DNA of 64,000 nucleotides, from assembly GCA_022315425.1 (NCBI GenBank), contig JAIUPT010000033.1, positions 1,488,001-1,552,000 on the forward strand. The letters are read 5' to 3'. A program made the translations under genes and the position numbers. Positions 1 through 10,332 of the stretch are shown one piece after another (the first letter of the stretch is position 1; every line of letters starts with the position of its first letter). The notes beneath the pieces were generated by a model. It was given only the letters and a program-made list of their open reading frames with translations, was not told the DNA's origin and did no database searches. The stretch is from Pseudevernia furfuracea. Taxonomy: Eukaryota; Ascomycota; Lecanoromycetes; Lecanorales; Parmeliaceae.

Positions 1-745
1 CAGAGAGACTAATTCGCGGCCGTAGATAGTCATCTAAGGCCTTAAAAGTAGCAATGGCATGTATGGAGATCATGAGGTTCTTGTATGGCCTAGGCATCTC
101 GGCATCGTCGTCAGCAGCCAAGAGCTTCAAGCGCAGCTGCTTTGACAGCATAGCAGCTGGACTGCTACGGTTATTGTCAAGTGCGTTGTGGTGCACAGTT
201 ACTACTTCAAAATGTTCCGCACGGCTGAGTAGATCTTGAAGCTTGTGGACAAAGACGCTGAACGGCGTTGGTGGAGCGCTTTGAATTGTTGAGGCCTGAG
301 TCGGTGCGGACATGAAAACTTCTAGGAACGTTGTTCTCGCCTTCGCGCTTACATCATCTGCAGAGCTGCTGAAGACATCTAAGAGGACACGAACAATCTC
401 CGAGTGTAACAATTCGGAGCTCGTGATTGTTTCCAACGCGTCTCCTCGGAAGTGTGTGGATAGCTTCGTGAAGAGTTCTGCTCCGTCACATGTCTTGTCA
501 ACCAAATAGCATTTCTCGATAGCGACAGCAAGATTCGTAAGCTCCTCCAAGATTGCGGATGCTCTGTCACGCATAGTCTTGCCTTTTGCAGTCTCGTGAA
601 CCTCGAGAAACTTCTTGGCTCGAACAATGATAAGATCGTGATCACTGGCAACAGCGTGCATCGGGTAGTTCTGGCTTGACGAAGAAGAGTCAGATGGGGA
701 TGGTGAAATGTCTTCATGGATCGCACGGGGTTCGTCATCATCATC

Positions 746-777
<32 letters not shown>

Positions 778-3203
778 CATCGTTAGCATCATCGTCCTCG
801 TCATCTTCTGGGTGGTCACTGTCATCCTCAGAGGGCGCATCAGCTGCAGCCTTGTCGTTGAGCTGTTCTGCAGGAGCTTTCGAAACAGGAGGCTCCAGAC
901 CTGTAGGCTGTGTGTCTGGATCTGCTCTGATAACTTTGGGCTTATGCTCGATCTTCGTCATGGTTTTGCTGGCAAGCTTGGAGACTTCAGCCATGACACC
1001 CTCGCGATAAAACTGGTAGCCATAAATTGAGGACAGCCGATTGAGAAGGAGATCTGAGGCTTTCAAAGCCGACGTCACTAATGAGGGGTGATCTTCCTGT
1101 GAGAGTATCGATGCAAGATAAGAAGCGTAAGGTACGGTGCGAAGAGCGTCTTCCAATATTGAGGAGTCTAAAGTTGACACCATCTTAAGCTGAGCCAATA
1201 ACACCTTCTGTCGGACAACAAGGTTGACAGTGCTCGAGTAGGCATCGGTGAGTGTAGGGAAAAGAACAATCGCGAAACGCTTCAATTCTTCCTTACAGCC
1301 TTTGAGCAGTTCGACTCGCTTGGAGTTGTGAGAGCTCCTAGAGGCGAGGTCGACGTGCGACATTGTTCCGTCAGCTACTAAGCCTGCGTCGTGTGATTCA
1401 TCTTGGAAAGAAAGACCCTCGGTCTGAACTTCAGGCAGTAGCTCACAGATGACATTGAGGGTCTCAGAAATTTGTTCCCGTGGACGATGGATCAAAGCTT
1501 GCATGATGAAAACACCGTCTATCTGGGAAGCCACATCCTCGAGACCGCTGGGTGGGGAAATTCCGGTCAAGATCTGGTACAGAGTGTCGACAATATCCAT
1601 CTCAAGAAGCTCTGCAGACAAGCGAGGGCTAGCGCGGGCGGTGATGGAGAGTACCCGCAAGAACTGAGTGTGAATGTTGGGCCCTATCAAGTTGGTGGTC
1701 CCGGGCTGCAGAAGTCGACGGATGGCTTTAAGTAAACCAATGCTCACAAGCTCCTCCAATTTATCTTGCTGATACTTGAAGCTCTCAACAACTCTTGAGA
1801 CACATATGGATCCTTGTTCAACCACCTTTTGATCACTGCTTGACAAGACAGTCAGCAATATGGGCATAACCTCTTTAATCACGGGGAACGAGTCTTGCGG
1901 AATATTCTTGCAGCAATTTGCAGCTGTCGTCACAGCGGTTCTCTGGGTGCTCGTGGCGAAGAAGTCGAGATAGGCCAAACACGCAGTAAGGCCCCCTTCA
2001 CGGACAATGGCCGACGGAAATTCCACAGAGATCTTTTCCAGCGTACTTAGGGCTTGCTCGGCGAGATCTATGAAGTGTATCTCCAATAGCTTCTGGCACA
2101 GTATAGGTACAGCACCACCATAGACGACATTAGCTGTTGAGGGAGGCAAAGCTTCCATCAGGTTTGCTATGCAGCGGCAGGCTAGCAGCATCATCTCAGG
2201 GTTTTCTTCTCCATATTCGCTTGGCTGCATTAATGTCACCAACTCCTTAATGAATTGATCGGGAGAGAAGTGGCCTGATAGGTTGTCCTCGTTTGAGACC
2301 AGGAGGATTTCGGAGAGCTCCTGCAGTGCAATGAGTTGCACCGAGGGATCATCCTTCTGCCTCAAGTTGTTCAGAATATCTCGTAGCCGTTGTGACACGC
2401 CAGACACGTAGCCACTCAAGGCACGTAGAGTGCTCGACATGCTGGCGTGTGGTACATTACCACCAAGGTAGCCTCCCCGGAACGGGTCGCCCTCATCATC
2501 TTCTTCCTCGTCGAATCTTCTCTGGGCCGCTGCTTCCCCATCATCGTCGTCATCATCACTGGAATCTTCCTCTTTTGGAGGTTCCACGACAGGTTTAGAA
2601 TCATTCTTTGGAGTTTCATCGAGGCCCTTTGTCACGACATCCTCTGTTTTCTTCGTGGGTGCCTTCTTTGAGCGTTTCGTAGAAGCAGTAGGTAGTGAGG
2701 ATGATTCTGGATCTAGATATTTTCAACGTTAGCTTCGGCATAGCAGATGACTAGTGGGGGCAGACCTTGAGTGGACTTCTTGCTTCGACTCGATTTTCGC
2801 CTAGACGTATCGGGTATTGTGGGTGGAGATTTCTCCTTCTCACCGGTATTACCTGATGAGGGACTGTTCAGAGTAAGCAGAACACTCTCCTCCAAGATTG
2901 ATGGCTTACGTACCCAGGTTTGACCATGATGACTGGTTGTTGGGCGCCTCGACGACGAGATTTTGGAAGCGCTGGCGTTGAAGACGCCTCAGGAACTACC
3001 TTTTGCTTCTTTGCGCGTCTGGGAGGTGTAGAATTGTTGGTATCAATTGTGTTATCAGGACTACGGTCACGATCTAGAAGGGTCTTGCGTTTGCGGGACT
3101 TGGGTAGTGGTTGAGCAGCGGCTGAGGTGTTGGCGGGGGTGGCTGCTGCCGACGAAGACTCTGCAGCAAGCTTCGTTGCAGAGCGAGTCACCCTGGAAGA
3201 CAT
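1..3203 (-). CDS. UFD4: UFD4/TRIP12-type HECT E3 ubiquitin ligase, N-terminal part (cut by window edge)
   Basis: This is an E3 ligase of the ubiquitin-fusion-degradation pathway. Three exons are visible: 3203-2914, 2863-2766 and 2712 to the edge; the introns are 50 and 53 nt with GTACGT and GTCTGC donors. The first ~130 residues are basic and low-complexity (start MSSRVTRSATK). Next comes an acidic run, then a long armadillo-like helical region typical of Ufd4/TRIP12 (for example LSGYVSGVSQRLRDILNNLR, then CRCIANLMEALPPS). A poly-Asp tract encoded by a GAT microsatellite (about 731-785) sits in an acidic linker. After ~1030 codons the frame is still open at position 1, so the HECT catalytic domain lies outside the window. 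The family assignment rests on the armadillo region and overall architecture. Confidence 0.87.
729..786. repeat. GAT/ATC trinucleotide microsatellite inside UFD4
   Basis: This is a near-perfect (ATC)n run on the plus strand. It reads as consecutive Asp codons in the minus-strand UFD4 frame and is interrupted once by a Gly codon. It keeps the reading frame and lies in an acidic linker, so its length is likely polymorphic between strains. Confidence 0.85.
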
Positions 3204-4280
3204 GAGAAACTGAGTGTGCAGTGAACGGCTGTAGCAGCCGTTGCAAGAGGAGGGAATGGGAAGTATGTATGGATGTTGAGGTCTGATAGTGGGGGGAGAG
3301 AGGACGGTTGCTGCTGCTCATAGAGCTCTGATATGATGATGGTGAAGGGAGGATTATCAAAGTAGTAAGAAGGTGTAGCTACCTAGATGTGAAAGAAGAC
3401 TGTGATGGGGTGTTGTCGAAAGAGGCTTCGAGCTTGGAGGAAGGAGCTGGCACCATTTGCGGTTCAACCCTCCATAAGCGGAGAGGTGAATCTTGCAACT
3501 TGCAAGGACTTTTACAAGAGCCTTAAATACATATCCGGCTCTAGCGGGCCATTAGCGAGTGGCGTTGCTTGTGTGTGTTGAATGTAGATCCAATAAGTAA
3601 GTGATAAAGTGAAGTAAGTAGATGCTAAGGTATGGTATGATCAATGCCTGGTGCACTTTGAGTGTGACAGCAAAACTCGCAGCTCGCCAGGCAAGGATAA
3701 AAAGTACGCCAAGTCGCCAGCCGAGCCAGCCTCGGCTAAATTGACTCACGCTAGTCTTTGAACCCTGAGCCCTGCTCGCCCTGAACATCCAACACTCACA
3801 CTGACCGCTCGCTTTCTTCGAGCTTTCTTTTTCCATCGCGTTTGCAATAAATGCTCGACTCACCAATATTAATATAATAAAAATACACAGAAACACAAGA
3901 GATCCACATGGCTTGGATAGCATCTGCAATTTCAAATCGTTCGATCAAGACGAGTCTCAACTTCTGCCTAAGCCCGAACATATGACTCAGATTCCTCCGT
4001 CCATTCTCGAAATTGGTATGACTTCTTACATACCCATACAGCGCTCATGATATTTCCTGGACCATCCTACTATCCAACTATAGTCCCCACAAGAACAAGT
4101 CCTTGATATCCTTTGCGGAAAAAGTTGTGCCCCAAGTCATTGCAGGCCCTGTCCGTTGATACAGGGTTTGCGACCTTGAACTCACTAATACCCCTAAAAG
4201 CTCGTCCACCCATTCCTCCGGCGACTGTCTGTGCCCGGAATTTCAGTCTAGTCCGGGCCTTCCGATCTGATCCATTAAGT
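3204..4280. other. Divergent intergenic region between UFD4 and the NMN adenylyltransferase gene
   Basis: This ~1.1-kb stretch separates two divergent housekeeping genes. The only open frames are short, have no recognisable homology and overlap on opposite strands, so I call none of them. It presumably holds both promoters and 5' UTRs. An upstream in-frame ATG at 4113 would extend the NMN adenylyltransferase by 56 residues. Confidence 0.5.
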
Positions 4281-5829
4281 ATGCGCGACTCCCTGAAGGC
4301 GGATGGACTGGCCTCTCCCAATGGCCATGCGGTTGCCACGACACCCGCCAGTCTCGCAAATTACTCCTTCCCAGAGAGTCGACTGAAGACCTTGAGCGAT
4401 CCTACTAAGACTCCTCTTATTTTGATGGCATGCGGGTCCTTGTCAGTCTCAGAGTAACATCCAGAACGCCACGCTTTATGTTGTTGACGTCTCTACAGCT
4501 CTCCGGTCACTTTTCTTCACCTTCGTAAGTGGATGAATTTTGCGAATTCTTGATCAACAATACCAGACATCTAGTGGCAGGACGCTTAGAGGAAAATTGC
4601 TGACTCGGACTTCATGCAGGCCTATTCGAGATGGCCAACGACTACATTAAGTTTAGTCGGCCAGAATTTGAGGTGGTAGGAGGTAAGTCCAATGTGCAAG
4701 ATGTGGTTCTGAATGTATTATTGACTTTCATGCAGGCTATCTCTCACCAGTGAGCGATGCGTACAAAAAGGTAGGCCTCTTCGAAGGGAATGATCCTTTC
4801 GGACAAGGATTGAAGCAACCCTACTAACTCATGGATTCAGGCCGGACTTGCGAGTGCAGAACATCGACTAAACATGTGTGAGATCGCATGTCAGGTGCGT
4901 CACGACAACGTGTGGTCCACGTCCGTGGCCATCAATCTAATAGTACCAGAATTCGGGGTTTGTCATGGTGGACCCTTGGGAAGCCGTGCAGAAAGAGTGA
5001 TGTCAACTGATCTATGAAATTTTGCCAATGCTGATATCTGATACAGGTATCAACCTACAGCCAACGGTACGATCTCCATGCTTACTCCGGCAGCGCCTAG
5101 CTCAAAGATCTGTAGTACTGGACCACGCTGAAAATGAGATCAATGTCTTGAGAGGAGGGGTCACAACTGTGGATGGTGGAAGAAAGCATGCACGCATAGT
5201 TCTCTTGGCTGGCGCAGGTGAGTATCCTTTCCCCGAAGAAGCTAATGGCTAGCACTGACCATTGCTTTAGATCTAATTCAGACCATGGCAAGCATCTTTG
5301 ACTATCTTGTTGGATGATACTCATATTGTTTGAAGTCAACGCCAGGAGTATGGTCGCATCAAGACCTGGATCACATCTTGACGCGGTACGGTGCTCTAGT
5401 AGTTGAACGGGCAGGAACAGATATTGAAGACTCCTTGGCGACTCTGTCGGTAAGCAATGCTATATCCGTTAAGCCAAATTCTAATGTGACCACTGATTTG
5501 ACAAAAGCAATGGCGAGAGAACATCTGGGTCGTCAATCAATTAGTTACCAACGATGTATCGAGTACGAAGGCAAGTGAGACCTTCACTCACGTAAAACAG
5601 TGTGATTGCTGACTCCTGTTATAGGTGCGGCTATTCAAAAGGAGAAACATGTCCATAAGATATCTAATCCCTGCCGAAGTTCGACGAGAACCCTCTGCCT
5701 CAATTTTGTTGATACTGATAGCAAGAACAGGTCATCGACTACATCAACGAACACCATCTGTTCGAAGAAGATAGCCATCAGAGCCAAAGCGACGCTAAAT
5801 CCAATGCGTCTTCTGAACCCTCAAAATAA
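4281..5829 (+). CDS. NMA1: Nicotinamide/nicotinate mononucleotide adenylyltransferase, 13 exons
   Basis: The enzyme makes NAD(+) or deamido-NAD from NMN/NaMN and ATP. Exons: 4281-4441, 4499-4524, 4620-4682, 4736-4770, 4841-4894, 4950-4996, 5047-5066, 5116-5217, 5271-5287, 5336-5449, 5508-5570, 5625-5678, 5731-5829. They join in phase to 284 aa, the usual fungal length. Motifs across junctions: GSFSPVTFLHLR (nucleotidyltransferase GxFxPxTxxHLR), EVVGGYLSPVSDAYKK, MVDPWEA, AGADLIQTMSTPGVW, LVTNDVSSTK (the ISSTxxR-type ATP motif) and RYLIPAEVIDYI near the C-terminus. Introns 9 (donor at 5288) and 11 (donor at 5571) need GC-AG boundaries, GCAAGC and GCAAGT. The start is chosen at MRDSLKADG because it matches the short N-terminus of the family; ATG 4113 is an alternative. 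Twelve introns in 284 codons hide the gene from ORF scans. Confidence 0.92.
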
Positions 5830-6322
5830 GGACAGACCGAGGGAGCTACGATTATCGCCCGCCGGCTTTGATGTGTGCATCAAAAGCAAGGCTAGAGACA
5901 GGATCCTGGTCTGGGATATTGGGAAGAAACCCTTCGAGGGCGAGGGCTTCATGGGACTTGCCTCAACTTCTGAACGAGTGTCTAAGCATCAGGCAGGAAC
6001 AAGGTTTGGGCTTCCTTGCAGCGTACTGATTTTACTAGTCCCCAAATGCTTGATAGCTCTATCACATTGGGCCCATACATAAGGACAATTAGAAGGTACA
6101 GACTGTGTAGTTACCATTGCCAATAGAATCCATGAAATCAAGAATTGCTGTGATCTGGTGGGATGTTGTGTGAATTTTGGTCCATAGGGCTGAAAAGTGC
6201 CAAGCTTATTAGTGTTATCCTTAAGGTATTAGTGTCATCCTTCCAACTTCAGACACCAATTCGTATTCGTATTCGGCATACTTTCCCATTCGTCATACCT
6301 TCCCGCTTTGTGCGAGACAGCC
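5830..6322. other. Intergenic, same-strand
   Basis: This holds the 3' end of the NMN adenylyltransferase transcript and the promoter of the next plus-strand ORF. I see no coding or RNA feature. Confidence 0.4.
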
Positions 6323-6748
6323 ATGAATTCTATGGGACTACCCGGACTGGCTTTATCACAGCTACAGCATCCTAGCAACACACCAGAACACCTTGCTGCT
6401 GCTCAACGAAAACTCACCGAAGCTCGACAGAAGTTGAAGCTTGATCACACCGAGGCTGCTAGAGCAGTGGTAGATCCCTCTGCTACAAAACCTCCACTCC
6501 TGACTGCCCGGCAAAGGGCAAAGTACCCGAAGCTTACACCTGCTGACGATATCCTGACCTTGGTGACCCCTGTTGCCAGAGACCCCTGGGCAAGACTCAG
6601 CAGCTCTGAGCAGTACTTGCTACAGCCGGACCCCCCTTCAGTGGAGCCATTTTATGCACAGCTAGAAGAGATTCGTAGTATCAAGGCTCAATTCAGCCTA
6701 CTAGCCAGCCTCTCAAATGCTCAAATCAACCCACAAGCCCGCCGCTAG
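6323..6748 (+). CDS. Small uncharacterised protein (141 aa), or N-terminal exon of the downstream WW/FF gene
   Basis: This uninterrupted frame starts MNSMGLPGLALSQ and ends in TAG. Its composition looks coding: an Ala/Lys/Arg amphipathic segment (residues ~20-50), a Pro/Thr-rich middle and a helical end (QLEEIRSIKAQFSLLASL). I do not recognise the family. It overlaps the ATG of the downstream WW/FF protein (6717) by 32 nt in another frame. Either one mRNA carries both ORFs, or an intron with a GTAGTA donor near 6676 and a CCACAAG acceptor near 6744 joins this frame to the WW exon in phase, which would make it the N-terminus of that protein. The sequence alone does not decide. Confidence 0.45.
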   Translation: MNSMGLPGLALSQLQHPSNTPEHLAAAQRKLTEARQKLKLDHTEAARAVVDPSATKPPLLTARQRAKYPKLTPADDILTLVTPVARDPWARLSSSEQYLLQPDPPSVEPFYAQLEEIRSIKAQFSLLASLSNAQINPQARR

Positions 6749-8507
6749 ACTGGGACTCCCGCCCCTCCCGGAAGGGTGGACGGAGCACAAGGCGCCCACA
6801 GGTACGTCTCACTGGGCTGCTTGCCGAAATTCCTCAGCCCATTGCGAAGCGTAGCTTGCTCGCCTATAAGTGCTGACATTCCTAGGCCAACCTTACTATC
6901 ACAACGACTCGACAAAACAATCTACATATACGCGTCCTCTACCATCCCTGCAGCCCGCTTTGCAGCGCTCAAGTCAAGCCACGAGCGGTATAACAGGACA
7001 AACACACAATGGATATGGTGCGAACAACCTATTTGGCATGAACAGAGCTCCTCTTGAATTTGCAGGCATTGGCAATCATCCATATGGCAATGGGAATAGT
7101 TGGCGCGGAAGAGGGAATAGCAGGGGAGGACTCGCCAATCGACAGAGGCCTCAACCAAAAGACAGATCCAAGTTGAAATACGATATTCCTGGACACGAAT
7201 CATGGGTGTTGGTGAAGACGAAGCTTGGAAGACGTTTTGTGTACAACTCTGAAAGTGATGAGAGCTTTTGGAGGGTGCCTCCGGACGTGATGAAGGGGGT
7301 GAACGAACTCGACAAGCAGGAACGGAAAAATCGGACCAGACAAGAGAGGGGTGATACTAGCGGTTCGGAAGACAATGAGCAAGCTGCAGCAGAGGCGGAG
7401 CTAGCAACTTCTGCAAACGGAACTCCAATGGCAGCTTCCGCACCTGGGACTAGCCTTGCTACCAACCAAGAGACAGAGCGACCGTCTTTGGACAGCGACG
7501 GCGAAGAGTACGAGGAGGTCGAAGTCACGGATGACGAGGACGAAGAAAACCCATCCAAGCGGCAAAAGACCGAAGAGAAGAATATCGAGCAACCGATGGA
7601 ATTTAATGAAGATGACATAGCGTTTCAACTTGCTGCCATGGGCCAGGACTACGGTTTGGATCCAGGCGAGTATGGTGATGACGGGGGCGAGGAGCTGGTA
7701 GAAGGCGCCGAAGGCTTGGCTCTAACTGAAGAAGACGCAAAGACGTTGTTCAAAGATATGTTGAGTGATCAGGGGATCAACCCATATACGACATGGGAGA
7801 AGGTTGTCGAGGTGGGCTATATCGTGGAGGACGAGCGTTATACAGTACTCCCAACCATGAAATTGAGGAAGGAGGTGTGGGGTGAATGGACTCGGGATAC
7901 GATTCAACGCTTGAAGGAACAGCGAGAGAAAGAAGAAAAGAAGGACCCGAGAATACCATACTTTGCCTTCTTGCAGAGAAGCGCTACGCCTAAGCTCTAC
8001 TGGCCTGAGTTCCGGAGAAAGTACAAGAAAGAGCCCGAGTTGCACGACAACAAGATTTCTGACAAGGATCGGGAGAAATGGTATCGCGAATATATCAGCC
8101 GCCTCAAACTTCCAGAAGCTACCTTGAAATCCGATTTGGTTAAGCTACTGAAGTCGACTCCACTCTACATACTCAATAAATCTATCACAATCCACGCCCT
8201 GCCTACGACCCTTTTGACAGATATGCGCTACATCTCATTACGACCAGCCATCAGAGACCCATTGTTAGAAGCACATATATCTACCTTGCCACCCGCTCCA
8301 ACCGATCTTGATATCTTGACTGAAGAGCGAAAAGCTCAGGGAAAAGAGAAGCAAGAGGCGTTGGCGGAGCGCCAGAGACAGGTGCAAGAAGAGAAAAGAA
8401 GAAGAAACGGCGCTTTGAGATACAGCAAGGGTATGCTAGGTGAAGGTGAAGCGGAAGTTCAGAGGGCTATGAAGGTTGGAAAAGGAGGGCTACTGGCACA
8501 CATATGA
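6717..8507 (+). CDS. WW- and FF-domain pre-mRNA splicing factor, URN1/Dre4-like
   Basis: Exons 6717-6801 and 6886-8507 encode 568 aa if the ATG at 6717 is used. A WW domain spans the intron: LGLPPLPEGWTEHKAPTG joins QPYYHNDSTKQSTYTRP. A second WW-like segment follows (HESWVLVKTKLGRRFVYN, then SFWRVPP). After an acidic linker and a KRQK-type nuclear signal comes an FF domain (DAKTLFKDMLSDQGINPYTT to the KLRKEVWGEW region), then a charged, helical C-terminus. WW plus FF proteins of this type (yeast Urn1, fission yeast Dre4) associate with the spliceosome. The N-terminus is uncertain because the upstream 141-residue frame overlaps the start; see that entry. It ends in TGA and converges on the zinc-finger gene at 8686. 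Confidence 0.82.
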
Positions 8508-8685
8508 GCCGCAGCAGTGACTCCGAATGAGGATTTAGATCCGATGTTACTCTCCACTCATGAGCGAAACTTCGGATGATACAGTTGTAGATAATCGTAC
8601 CAGTTCATCAAACCGTCACTGCAGCCTATGGTCAAATGCCCGCTGAAACGCTATCAAAATAGATATTAAGTCCTGAATTTAAATA

Positions 8686-9666
8686 TCATCTCCCCCACGC
8701 ACCCCATTCGTTCTCATCGTCCTCATCTTCACTCTCCTCATCGTCTTCCACCTCGTCAGCATGCCTGCTCTCTACGCCGTTCCCCCTGTCGTTTGTTAGC
8801 CCTTCTTCAGCTTCCCTAGCCCTCGGTAATCTCAATTTCTCTCTCTTCTCTCTCAGCCGTCGGACTCTTTCCTCTAGCCCCTCCATCTCATCGAATTCGA
8901 CCTCAAGCGCTCTAGCCGCATCTTCTTTCTCCCCCTCCACTTCCGCATCTCTCCTTTCCCTGCCTTGCAGGCTGGCTTGCTCGCGGGACTGTGCTGCTAG
9001 TTCCGCGGCGGTCATAGGCGCAGCAATGATAGTAGCAGCAGCTGTGAGAGCCGAGGGAGCAGCGGGATCTGGAGGTGGAGTAGCGACGTCGCGTTCGAAG
9101 GCTGCCCACTCGTCTTCGTCGATGGGGGCTGTTGGTGGCTGGGTAGTGGGCTGGTGCTTAACCTGGCTCCAGAGAGTTCCTGCTGGAGTAGCACCATTCG
9201 CACGGACAAAGCCTTCAAGTGGCTTCGTGACGGCGTCTCCTCGTTCCATGGCCAGCTCTATTTCTTCAACAACAGGCTTGGAACTCGCATTGTTGACCTC
9301 GATAACCTCGTCAAAGAAACCTCCAGGCACGTCTACGACGGGCCTTGTCCGCTTTCGCGAGTCGTCATCGCCATCGTCTGCTTTTCGCTTCTTACTTCCT
9401 GTACTAACTTGTCGACTGCTTGTCTCTCCAGCGCTTTCTGGTAGATTGGTGCTTTTTGGGCGCTGGGACGTACTCAAACGTAGTCGTTCTTGCCGCATGG
9501 CATGCTGGGTAGATTTGAGGTGATTTCCCCATACTTCGACGTCTGACTTTAGAGGTATATGGCAGACACTGCATTCTAAGGTACCCGTCGAAGAGTATGA
9601 GGCTTGGGGGTGATTTATTCGGCGTTGAGCGCGTTCGTTGCGAAGGAGGGAACGGACGTCTGCCAT
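8686..9666 (-). CDS. ZNF830/CCDC16-like C2H2 zinc-finger protein
   Basis: This is a single exon of 326 aa. The N-terminus begins MADVRSLLRNERAQRRI. It carries one C2H2 finger at ~30-55 (CSVCHIPLKSDVEVWGNHL, with a second His in STQHAMRQ), a KKRK basic stretch, an Ala-rich region, a charged coiled coil (LEVEFDEMEGLEERVRRLRE) and an acidic tail ending EWGAWGR. That order is the signature of the ZNF830/CCDC16 family, which in animals has splicing and genome-stability roles. It may share a bidirectional promoter with whatever begins at or after 9744. Confidence 0.85.
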   Translation of the reverse strand: MADVRSLLRNERAQRRINHPQASYSSTGTLECSVCHIPLKSDVEVWGNHLKSTQHAMRQERLRLSTSQRPKSTNLPESAGETSSRQVSTGSKKRKADDGDDDSRKRTRPVVDVPGGFFDEVIEVNNASSKPVVEEIELAMERGDAVTKPLEGFVRANGATPAGTLWSQVKHQPTTQPPTAPIDEDEWAAFERDVATPPPDPAAPSALTAAATIIAAPMTAAELAAQSREQASLQGRERRDAEVEGEKEDAARALEVEFDEMEGLEERVRRLREKREKLRLPRAREAEEGLTNDRGNGVESRHADEVEDDEESEDEDDENEWGAWGR

Positions 9667-9743
9667 GGCGAAGGAGCTGAGATATTGTATCGAGGTATCT
9701 ATATACCAAGCTGTAAATACTAAATACCCTCGTACCTTACCTT

Positions 9744-10172
9744 ATGCCCCCTCCGTCCAGCAAATGGGTATCTCTTACCGAAGCTGAGGTATATCTGATT
9801 GGTCCGGAGGCTCGTCGCAAGGCTGATCATGTGATCTTCTTTCACACGCTAATTTGTCAGCGGATAATTGAAAGTTCCCCCGGCACCAGTCCTGCCAAAC
9901 ATACGACAAGCTCAACTCCAGCTTCTACTCACTTGCACTCACCGTACCTACCCCGCGATACGGTCGCTACCACTTCATATAAGACATTGCTATCCTGTTT
10001 TGATAGGTCACTAATCACACGGCAAAGTGCGACGGCTACAAAGACGCAGCGCACGGTCGCTTCTGACCTCTTGATTCCACAAGCTTCGGTGCCAGCCTCT
10101 GAGGTCGGGGTCGCTCAAAGTGAGCTTCTTTCGAAGGCTCTAGTAGGAAGGACGTCTACAAACTTGGGTTGA
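9744..10172 (+). CDS. Doubtful hypothetical ORF (142 aa)
   Basis: This ATG-initiated frame lies between the divergent zinc-finger and Bye1 genes. It is Ser/Thr-rich with no recognisable domain. It may be only a chance open frame within a promoter region of about 660 bp, and I list it with low confidence because nothing else occupies the interval. Confidence 0.2.
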   Translation: MPPPSSKWVSLTEAEVYLIGPEARRKADHVIFFHTLICQRIIESSPGTSPAKHTTSSTPASTHLHSPYLPRDTVATTSYKTLLSCFDRSLITRQSATATKTQRTVASDLLIPQASVPASEVGVAQSELLSKALVGRTSTNLG

Positions 10173-10332
10173 AGTGATTTGATCCGGCTGTGGGCCGCAA
10201 TTCGCGTTCTGTCACATTTGTGTATTGCGATTCTTCAATCACCTAGAATTAGCTGTGAGATCCGCACCCAAGCGTGGACCACATAAGCCATTTCGCCCGC
10301 AAAGCTTCAGTAGATTGTCCAGTGATAGCAAG

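Noticed and set aside
708..1030. Ser/Ile-rich plus-strand ORFs across the ATC microsatellite
   Set aside because: They are shadows of the poly-Asp tract of UFD4 read on the other strand.
3552..3981. 127- and 61-codon ORFs with hydrophobic segments in the UFD4-NMNAT spacer
   Set aside because: They overlap each other, lack homology or a plausible splice pattern, and lie in a shared promoter region.
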